Shown here one piece after another: positions 56,148 through 64,000 of a DNA stretch of 64,000 bases. Each line of letters opens with the position of its first letter. The stretch's first letter is position 1. The stretch is taken from NCBI GenBank assembly GCA_038373865.1, contig JAXGGA010002218.1, positions 62,001 to 126,000 on the forward strand, read 5' to 3'. A program made the position numbers and the translations under genes. Source of the DNA: Uloborus plumipes (Eukaryota; Arthropoda; Arachnida; Araneae; Uloboridae). The notes below the pieces were generated by a model. The model saw only the letters and a list, made by a program, of their open reading frames with translations, was not told the DNA's origin and did not search any database.

Positions 56148-56476
56148 TCTATGTATAAAAGCAAAATGCCCCTATTAGTATTGTCCATGGACGTAATTGC
56201 ATAGTATTTTTATATTGGGTAGTGTTTAATTATTCTTTTAACGTTTTTTTCCTTATGTAGCACATATATACGTTGGCTTCAAATGAGTCTAACTTTTTTT
56301 GAATAGTTGCATATAGTTACTAATCTAAATAAATAATTTGATTTGTCATAGTTTAGTACAATATGGGTACTTATCTAAACACATAATAAAAGTACGTGGT
56401 ATTTTTATATTGGGTATTGTGTTGAATAGTACAGTTATACAGAGGTAGCCCGTGCAACGCCGGGCAATGCAGCTAG
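56148..56476 (+). mobile_element. Short Helitron-like element, family C
   Basis: Starts TCTATGTATAAAAGCAAAAT and ends CGCCGGGCAATGCAGCTAG followed by T. The 3' part GTGCAACGCCGGGC is shared with the Helitrons at 62.4 and 63.3 kb although the 5' part differs. Inside, ATTTTTATATTGGGTA is repeated. The left edge is inferred; the right edge is firm. Confidence 0.65.
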
Positions 56477-57260
56477 TTACTTATAAACGACATAAAATAC
56501 TCTACTTCTCACCAGCTATCTCCAACTTCTTTTTTAAAAAAATGGGTTTTCGGAAGTGTGAGAAAATCTTTCATTTCCTGCGTTGCACTTTAAACACGAA
56601 AATGATTAGAATTAAGAATAAAAGAGCAAGAGACCGACAAAGGGGGTGTTTTGATAAATTAATTCCTTAAAATGGAATAAGCAATGAATACTGAACAGTA
56701 TTTTTTTTTTCGGGTGCTAAAATGAGAAACAAAATAGTTTAGAAAATATCTGTTTTCTGGTGATTATCTGGCATGTCTGAAACCCAAATCAATCTAGATA
56801 TTTTTTTTTAAAGTAAAGGCTATTTGTTACAAACTACCCAAATTTTGACAACTCTTCCTTCAGCAGTCTCAGGAGTTATTTAAAAATGTTGTTCTTAACT
56901 ATTTTATTCTGCTTCATATTTCATTTTCAGATTTACTTTTTTGTTTCCATTCGCACTCTTTCGCTTTCCTAAGTTTTATATGCTGACACTAGTTCCATAA
57001 AAATTTGATATCGCGGGAGAGAGGATGCATTAGACTGCGTAATTTCAATAAACCGGTGATACGGTTTGAACCGTTTTGTCTAAAGAAAAAAAAAGGAAAA
57101 GAATTTTTTAAATTAGGTTTAACTTGAAGTAAAATATTTACTGAAAAACTAAAAAATGTAGTTTATGAAATGAATAAGTGTCTAAAAGTAAGTTTTTCGT
57201 AGTTCAAAACAGTGCTAATTTCTTTGTGATTAGCATGAGCCGTTCACGAAATAAAAAACC
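56477..57260. other. Non-coding stretch without recognised features
   Basis: AT-rich. One 72-residue frame at 56452-56670 starts in the Helitron end and is unsupported. Confidence 0.5.
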
Positions 57261-57264
57261 TTAA

Positions 57265-57773
57265 CCCATTAATGCCTGACATTTTTTTTCCAAAGGTATT
57301 TTGTATACTGGTTACAAACAGCGTTTAATAGACAGGAAAAAAAATTTAAATATTGCGTAAAAGATATTTTTTTATTAAGGAAAGAAAAATCGTCCCTTAA
57401 AAGTTACGATAGACCCCAGAGGGTATATACTTTTTTTACTAAAATTTTTTTCTGCCTACGATATAATATTTAAATAGACATTTTATAAGAAGAAATAAAA
57501 TCAGCAATTAACATAAACCGGGAAGCTGGGAATAACTTTGAAAACTTAGCTTTTTTTCTTGAGATTGTGAACGATATCATTCTTGATAAAGGTCATATTA
57601 AAACTACTACAGAACACACTTTACAATGGTTATGTGCTGCAATCTGTTAATAACGAATTGAAACAATACCAAGGTACTGATTGAACACTATTATTTGGTA
57701 GAAATACTCATTTCGGGGAAATTCAGACCCTTTTTTGGACCGTCCCTAAAAAGGGACACTAGGCATTAATGGG
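57265..57773. mobile_element. piggyBac internal-deletion derivative, copy C
   Basis: Ends CCCATTAATGCCTGACAT and CTAGGCATTAATGGG with TTAA on both sides (57261-57264 and 57774-57777). The sequence matches copy B from its left end to AAACCGGGAAG, then jumps to AATAACTTTGAAAACTTAGC, which lies near 35285 in copy B. So about 1.2 kb including the transposase is missing, leaving a 509-bp MITE. Confidence 0.92.
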
Positions 57774-57777
57774 TTAA

Positions 57778-60729
57778 GATTCAGATTTATTATCTAATTG
57801 TTCTTCTAAAATATCCAGTGCAATTTAAGCGAAATAAAGCAAAAGCAAAACCTGCTTGTCCATTAAACTTTAAAATTTCTGTTTACCTAACAGTATCATG
57901 TTCTTTACTTGCGCCCATCACTGTATAGTTTATATTCACTATTTTACAAAATCATTTCAACTGCAAGGAAACGATTTTTCCCACGAAAAAGAATATATTT
58001 CATTCCTATAAACTGCATAACTTTCGATTGAAAATTTCTATGCAGGCATAGAACGGAAAATATGCATAATGACGTGAAGTTATGAAAAACAATTTTTTGT
58101 AATTCATTTCCATGAAAAGACAATTTTTATCACACATTTTCTCAATGAAACATTCTACGGAGAAAAAGACTTTCGCATCTTCTAAATGTCACACAATATC
58201 TTGAAATGTCACTTGGGATTTTATGAAACCTTCCAATGCATTGCCCTTTGATTTGATTGGTTGATCTTATAAACCCAAAAAAAATTGAGTTGGCAGGCTG
58301 CCTGCGGAGTTTTATCGCTTTGGAATGACTTAAATTTAATCTTCTGCGCTATTTCTATTTCTAAACAAAATATTTTAATTTGGGTAAATAATTTGCAAAT
58401 GTCCTGTCACATTTTTTATGACGGCCTTATGCTTTTTGTTTTTTGATAAAAGAAAATAATAATATTAATAATATTATAATAATATCAATTAAATTTTTAT
58501 TATATTAATAAATATTAATAATATTAATAATAATGATGATAGTAATAAAAAACAAATATGTCTTTTTTTGTCAAGGGATCTTTGACAAGGGACGTCAAAA
58601 ATCCGAAAGCACTCACATGAAATTTTAATTAATTTTTCTTAATTCAATACAATCAGATCAGAGTTCATTTGTGCTATAATTTGTTTATAAAATGTAATAA
58701 ATAACATATTGAAGCGTTGAACATACACATTGTATAACCATTCTATTTGATTAAATGGCATACTATTTTCCTAAACGGTATTTTCTTGGCCTATTTTCGA
58801 AAATCCGAGTAACTTGAAAATCCAAACTACCCATGGTCTCAATTAGTTCTTGTTTTTAACGCTCTGTTGTATATACTGCGTCTTTTTTTCCCGTACTGTT
58901 TATTGTTCTTTTGTCTCTAACGTAATCCTTTCGTGGAGGGATGGTTTTATTCTACAACATCAATTGTGTACATACACCTGTCGCATAAGTGAATCAGGCG
59001 AATTAGATCATGCTGTCTGTGCCGAATATTTTACCTTTTTTCTGAAGACAAATAATTAGTCACAGGCAGGAAGAGTGATGTTTTCGAGAAAGGTATCTGT
59101 TCCATTTCTGAATAAAAACAATGCGTACTAGCACTCAAATTAGAGGAATCCGTCATTTTAGAAACCTTGTTTTGAAGAAGTTAACTCTCATGAGTTTTTA
59201 TTTATTTATTTATTTTTTAGAAAGCAGAATTCTGTGGTCAGATGGTTTAATAGTATGTCACTTTTTTCAATTTTTTCATTACAGCAGTTTCAAAATTGAA
59301 TGAAACAGAAAAAATCAACAAATTTTCTTACACCATCGAATTGCCAGCAAATAATTAAGAAATTAGTATCATTTGTTAGTTGTAGATTACTTGTAGATAT
59401 ACATGAAAGACACTTCGTAACGTAAAAAAAAAACTCAATTTGAAAAAAAAAAGTTTGCTCAGAGACGAAATAATTGCAAGACAATACATAGTGCTAGAAA
59501 CTCCTACCTTATTTCAATTTCGATGCATGACTTTCATACCTACTGAATTTTTAGGCACTGTACTTAACATATACTTTCTATGCTTTGTTAACATTTCTTT
59601 TAAAAAAATTATCAAATTAACCACGAAACACAGACATGTTATGTCTCTCATCATTTGTTCGTTTCGGCAATCTTTTTTCTCTCTCTCTTTTTGACGTTGA
59701 AATGTTATTTATTTTGTTCAAAATCTCAAATCTTCTCTATTAATCTGATGTTTGTCACAGAGCCGAGGCTACAGACTTGGCGGCTAGTAAGAAACAACTT
59801 GTGAAATCTAAATGAAAATTATTTTAGTGAACATATTTTTATTCATTAGAATATACTTGACGTAATTAGCAAAAGTGGAATATAACACACACTTTATAAA
59901 TTATCATCACCCGTATTATTTTATTTCGTTTCTATTCTTTTGACTTGTTACATTGCTACTGTAAGGAACATATTTTGTACTAGTTGAAGGAACTTTCTCT
60001 GTTTCGACTTTTTTTCCCATTAGAAGACGCTTCATCTAATTAACATGAGCGGAATGCACAAAATATGCTTTGCATGCGTTATCATCCGTATTATTTTATT
60101 TCATTTTTACTCCTTTGGTTTTTCTGCATTACTATTTTGTTTCTTCAGTTTCAGATGTTTTGTGCAATAATTCTTCTCCAACCTATCGTGCTTAATTTTT
60201 ATTCATCCCACAAGAGTTATATCCCAAAGTTTCGACAAATTACTACCCACGTCTAAAACAGGATCCACCATTTCCATCCACGCATAAAAATCGATATGAA
60301 GGTGAAATATTAGATTATAATTAATTATCGAACTTAATTGTCGGGTCACAAGCTGCTCAAACTTCGCTTTAGTTCGTCAGAAAAGAGACCACAAATTTCA
60401 CGAGATCATCACCGACAATAATTCCACTGGATGACCCCCACACCGCGGATTGCCGTCCAATCGATTTCTTCGGCGGTGGCCTTAATGGTTAACGCTGTTA
60501 TTTATATCCCTTAAAGGAAGAAAATTGTCAGTTGGAGGTTTTATAACTCTTGATAATGGGTGCGTTTATAATAGGTAGAGGCTGAATTAAGTTTGAAAAA
60601 ATTGAGGAAGGAAATAAAGCAGGAATGCCATCTTCTGCTCCTTGACGGGCATTTCAGGATTTGTTGAATTCTGTTTTTTAGGTAGCCAGTAAATGAAGAT
60701 ATAAGCACAATTTAATTTTCAGAAATTCA
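57778..60729. other. Long non-coding stretch
   Basis: About 3 kb without a recognisable gene. It holds an (AAT)n-like low-complexity zone at about 58450-58550 and ACGTCAAAAATCCGAAAGCA at 58592, which echoes the inner part of repeat R1. A diverged duplication around TATCATCACCCGTATTATTT (59904) and TATCATCCGTATTATTTTAT (60081) is present. Frames of 60-84 residues show no motifs. Confidence 0.45.
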
Positions 60730-60973
60730 TCTACTTATATTAAAACTGAGTATCTTTCTCACTATCTTTCTTTCTAACTATCTTTCTTTCTAACTATCTT
60801 TCTATCTTTCTATGTCACGCTTCTTTCTCCTGAACGCCAATGAACTGAAAGTCGAACCAGGTACCGATAGATAGGTAATTTTTCAAGCTTCTTTAGTTTC
60901 AATTGATATAATTATACGATTTTAATTAGCGAAGATATCAATTAATAAGTAGTCAAGTTTAAAGCGATTAAGG

Positions 60974-61270
60974 CAGGGATTCAAGTGAAACAGGCCATCG
61001 CAAATTACAATCGCTACTGGAAATGAATTACATTAGAACGTTTCTTGATAAAAACATCGTGACGTCAGCGTGACGTTTGCCTATGAAAAACGAGCTTGAT
61101 AAAACGTCACAGCCTACTTGGCGAATAAGAGGAGATAGCTGAGTGCTTGTGAGCTCTTATTGGCTCCACCCGTAGTGACGTCATGCCAAGTTAAGTTGAT
61201 GATAATGTAATTCACTTCCAGTAGCGATTGCATTCGAAGCGATCGCAGTGCTGTTTCACTTGAATCCCTG
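60974..61270. mobile_element. Nested non-autonomous TIR element
   Basis: CAGGGATTCAAGTGAAAC and its exact complement bound 297 bp inserted in a type A Helitron segment. The uninterrupted sequence (GCGATTAAGCCTAATAAATG) is present in the sister segments at 61670 and 62694, so the insertion is unambiguous. The flanks repeat a few bases (TTAAG / CTAAG). The CAGGG start suggests hAT, but a clear 8-bp duplication is not seen. Subterminal ATCGCTACTGGAA and its relative ATCGCAGTG occur at both ends. Confidence 0.8.
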
Positions 61271-62214
61271 CCTAAGCCTAATAAATGATTAAATATGAAA
61301 TCCATTCTTGCAAACCGTCGTTGCTATGAAACAGTATAATAACAATGATAATGAGAATTTTGAATGAAGGCTTAACTAAATCAAACACGAAACTCATAAG
61401 CGGACCACTTACGTAGAATTTTTATCGCTAGCTACTGGTAATATTTTGAAACATTTATTTGTTGAAGAGCCATCTACTTATATTAAAAACTGAGTATCTT
61501 TCTAACTATCTTTCTATGTCACGCTTCTTTCTCCTGAACGCCAATGAACTGAAAGTCGAACCAGGTACCGATAGATAGGTAATTTTTCAGGCTTCATTAG
61601 TTTCAATTTATATAATTATACGATTTTAATTAGCGCAGATATCAATTAATAAGTAGTCAAGTTTAAAGCGATTAAGCCTAATAAATGATTAAACTTTCAA
61701 GACATTTATTTCTTACCGTTGCCATTTTAAATAAAAACGTTAATTAAATTATTGAACTATTTAAAATTCCAAGATATTTATTTCTTTCCGTTGCGATTTT
61801 AAATTAAAACGTTAATTAAATTGAACTTTTTAAAATGAAAGAGTGTTATTTTTTTCCACTGTCATTTTGAATGCGTGTTATAACAAAGTTCTAACAATTG
61901 TTTTTATTCTAATTATTAATGACATATTTTTTCTCTGGTACCATTTTGAAAATGTGTTTTTAAATAAAATTGCAATTGCTGTTTTTAGAAGGGGCTTTTT
62001 TTGGCTGCGATCCAAATATTAAAAGAACTTTTTCGTTTAGAATTTTGCAATTAATATTACAGGAAGAAAGCTGTTTGGAAATAATTGTTTTTGGAAAGGA
62101 ATTTTATTTGTTATTTAGGGAGAGTGCTAAGCATGCGCTACTTGACATCGTCTTTATTTTTGAGGAAGCATGTGCAAATAATTCGATTGATTCTTTGATG
62201 CAGGAAAGCTTTTT

Positions 62215-62412
62215 AGCGAGCCGCTTTATCGGGGAGTAGTTTATTAAACTTTTCCTTGGTACTTTAAAGGCGAGCCGCCTTGGCGGCGAGTAGTTTATTG
62301 AAACTTTCCTCGTTACTGTAAAGGCGAGCCGCCTTGACGGCGAGTAAACTGTTTAAACTTTCCTCATTACTTTAAAGGCGAGCCGCCTTGGTGGCGAGTA
62401 GTTTTCTCAAAC
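62215..62412. repeat. 61-bp minisatellite with CCGCCTTGGCGG hairpins
   Basis: Four units with AAAGGCGAGCCGCCTTGGCG and GCGAGTAGTTT, period about 61, inside the second Helitron segment. Each unit contains a 12-bp palindrome. The same phrase occurs once in each type B segment, so the minisatellite probably expanded from it. Confidence 0.8.
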
Positions 62413-62459
62413 TGCCTTCACTACATTACAGACCGTGCAACGCCGGGCCACGCAGCTAG

Positions 62460-63494
62460 TCTACTTATATTAAAAACTGAGTATCTTTCTAACTATCTTT
62501 CTACTTCTAACTATCTTTCTATCTTCTAACTATCTTTCTATGTCACGCTTCTTTCTCCTGAACGCCAATGAACTGAAAGTCGAACCAGGTACCGATAGAT
62601 AGGTAATTTTTCAGGCTTCATTAGTTTCAATCTATATAATTATACGATTTTAATTAGCGAAGATATCAATTAATAAGTAGTCAAGTTTAAAGCGATTAAG
62701 CCTAATAAATGATTAAATATGAAATCCATTCTTGCATTGCAAACCGTCGTTGCCATGCATGAAACAGTAATAACAATGATAATGAGAATTTTGAATGAAG
62801 GCTTAACTAAATCAAACACGAAACTCATAAGCGGGCGACTTACATAGTATTTTTATCGCTAGCTACTTGTAATATTTTGAAACATTCATTTGTTGAAGAG
62901 CCATCTACTTATATTAAAAACTGAGTATCAATGTCTGCTTTTTCTCCTTTGAGCGAGCTGAACCAAGGGCGGATCCAGCTTCTGGTTAAGGAGGGGGTCA
63001 ATTTCGGAAAGGGGGGGGTCAAAGTGCAATTTTTGTGCAAAAATGGGGTGGTTTGGCAGTTTTTTCGTAAAATAAGTCCCAAAAATGCAATTTTTTGCTA
63101 TATTTGGTCGGTTAAGGGGGGGGGGGTCATGATCCCCATGACCCCACTCTGGATCCGCGCCTGAGCTGAACTTACTGAAACTTTCCTCACCATCTTGAAG
63201 GCGCGAAGCATCTCAATAATTCGAATGATTTTTTTTTATACAGGAAAAAAGTAAAGGCGTGAAGCGCCTGTTAGCGAGCCGCCTTGGCGGGGAGTAGTTT
63301 CTTGACATTTTTCCTCACTACTTTCAGGGCACGAAGTGCCCGTGCAACGCCGGGCCACGTTCGTGGTACGTCTTGAAATCGAATGAACATTAAATTATAT
63401 CAAATAAAACTTCAGAATGAGGTAAAAGTTAGAGAGGGGGGACGTTATGCATCAACATGCCGCAGGAAGCTAATCTAGCTGCCCTGGCAGCTAG
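62460..63494 (+). mobile_element. Composite Helitron, A3 plus B1
   Basis: An A-type 5' segment (62460-62903) joins a B-type segment (62904-63494) at GAAGAGCCA|TCTAC, the junction also found in the inverted copy at 39455-40258. It ends with the TAGCTGCC/GGCAGCTA hairpin and CTAG. A 200-bp hAT MITE interrupts B1. Confidence 0.85.
62964..63163. mobile_element. hAT-type MITE with perfect 8-bp duplication
   Basis: Starts CAAGGGCGGATCCAGC and ends CTGGATCCGCGCCTG. AGCTGAAC lies on both sides (62956-62963 and 63164-63171). The sister segment B2 has the uninterrupted site (GAGCGACCTGAACTTACTG). G-rich stretches and GTCATGATCCCCATGACCCC fill the 200-bp interior. Confidence 0.9.
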
Positions 63495-63879
63495 TCTACT
63501 TATATTAAAAACTGAGTATCTATGTCTGCTTTTTTTCTTTGAGCGACCTGAACTTACTGAAACTTTCCTCACCATCTTGAAGGCGTGAAGCATCTCAATA
63601 ATTCGAATGATTTTTTTATATAGGAAAAAAGTAAAGGCGTGAAGCGCCTGTAAGCGAGCCGCCTTGGCGGGGAGTAATTTCTTTAAATTTTTTTTCTCAC
63701 TACTTTCAGGGCACGAAGTGCCCGTGCAACGCCGGGCCACGTGCGTGGTATGTCTTGAAATCGAATGAACATTAAATTATATCAAATAATATAATTTCAG
63801 AATGAGGTAAAAGTTAGAGAGGGGGGACGTTATGCATCAGCATGCCGCAGGAAGCTAATCTAGCTGCCCTGGCAGCTAG
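63495..63879 (+). mobile_element. Complete type B Helitron, 385 bp
   Basis: Runs from TCTACTTATATTAAAAACTG to the terminal hairpin TAGCTGCC-CT-GGCAGCTA and CTAG, followed by T. Carries three further palindromic motifs: GGCGTGAAGCGCC, CCGCCTTGGCGG and GGGCACGAAGTGCCC. It is equal in length to the B part at 39455-39840. Minus-strand frame 63429-63740 is a shadow. Confidence 0.88.
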
Positions 63880-63880
63880 T

Positions 63881-64000
63881 AATGTTGTTAAAAACTGCAG
63901 CGTTTGGTACATGATACTAAAAGCACTTTATTGGCTTGTATAATTATTTTGAAAAAATTATAAAATGTCCACAGAGAACGCTTCTGTTTTTCTTTTCCTT
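63881..64000. other. Unique flank of the Helitron array
   Basis: Short non-repetitive sequence to the window edge. Nothing recognised. Confidence 0.5.

Larger units (their letters stand above)
60730..63879 (+). mobile_element. Head-to-tail Helitron array
   Basis: Five Helitron 5' ends (TCTACTTATATTAAAAACTG) start at about 60730, 61473, 62460, 62904 and 63495. Three 3' ends (CTAG) lie at 62459, 63494 and 63879, two of them directly abutting the next 5' end. Segments of type A begin with ATCTTTCTAACTATC microsatellite and CTCCTGAACGCCAATGAACT; type B begin with TATGTCTGCTTTTT. The first and fourth segments carry nested elements. None encodes Rep/helicase. Frames of 77-103 residues within are by-products. 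Confidence 0.88.

Noticed and set aside
61970..62239. 89-residue frame inside a Helitron segment, possible captured gene fragment
   Set aside because: No recognisable similarity, no exon boundaries, and it ends in the minisatellite. Kept only as a curiosity.
63429..63740. 103-residue basic open frame on the minus strand
   Set aside because: It runs across the junction of two Helitron segments. The residues encode the repeat hairpins, so it is a shadow of the element.
1..64000. LTR retrotransposon, endogenous virus, LINE reverse transcriptase or host multi-exon gene
   Set aside because: No long direct terminal repeats, primer-binding site, YxDD-type frame or run of spliced coding exons was recognised by eye. 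A translated search with profile models would be decisive.

Overview
This 64 kb window is AT-rich, repeat-dense eukaryotic DNA. Several things point to an animal, most likely an arthropod and possibly an arachnid, although the species cannot be fixed from sequence alone: Tc1-like elements with TA target sites, piggyBac, hAT and Helitron elements, tRNA-derived SINEs, many (TA)n tracts, and no bacterial-style gene packing. I find no intact host protein-coding gene, tRNA, rRNA or CRISPR array. Nearly all open frames are short, AT-driven, or lie inside transposons. The best candidate for a host gene part is a less AT-rich block at about 9.01-9.34 kb. It looks like a promoter plus non-coding first exon ending in a strong splice donor (CAG|GTAAGA at 9340/9341, + strand). 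If that is right, much of the downstream sequence could be a very large, transposon-filled first intron.

0-9 kb: a MITE built of ACTGTAAA/TTTACAGT units (about 1070-1442), a degenerate tandem array, a minus-strand tRNA-derived SINE with a 14-bp target duplication (2882-3182), a piggyBac-type element (3679-4914) with a hAT MITE nested inside it, and a 650-bp foldback element (7603-8260). 9-17 kb: the candidate first exon, a small foldback, a 1.9-kb imperfect palindrome with a (TA)n tract near its apex (11434-13304), three more copies of the ACTGTAAA MITE and a tandem dimer (15829-16100). 17-33 kb: MITEs with GGGTA...TACCC ends, a 640-bp repeat present twice, foldbacks, a perfect 80-bp palindrome with no spacer (29031-29110), a second full hAT MITE with a perfect 8-bp duplication (28188-28928), and a nested satellite array (30.0-31.6 kb).

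33-46 kb: a 1.7-kb piggyBac element with a decayed transposase relic (34.2-34.7 kb, minus strand), a composite Helitron (39455-40258, minus), a decayed Tc1 element with intact ends (41098-42520), and a region of duplicated tRNA-like sequences. 46-57 kb: a 1.1-kb terminal-inverted-repeat element (48801-49931) and a nearly intact Tc1-like element of DD36E spacing (50164-51381). The Tc1 transposase has one visible in-frame stop, and its empty target can be read from a related repeat at 16 kb. This stretch also holds a third SINE type followed by a very similar 657-bp inverted duplication (52556-54298). 57-64 kb: a 509-bp internal-deletion derivative of the piggyBac family, then a head-to-tail Helitron array (60730-63879) carrying two nested non-autonomous elements.

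The window therefore reads as a transposon-driven, probably intronic or intergenic landscape. Its most informative signals are family relationships visible inside the window (piggyBac parent versus deleted derivative, empty versus filled Tc1 site, recurrent Helitron-in-Helitron junction) and several large inverted repeats. Coordinates of repeat edges are by eye and may be off by a few bases.
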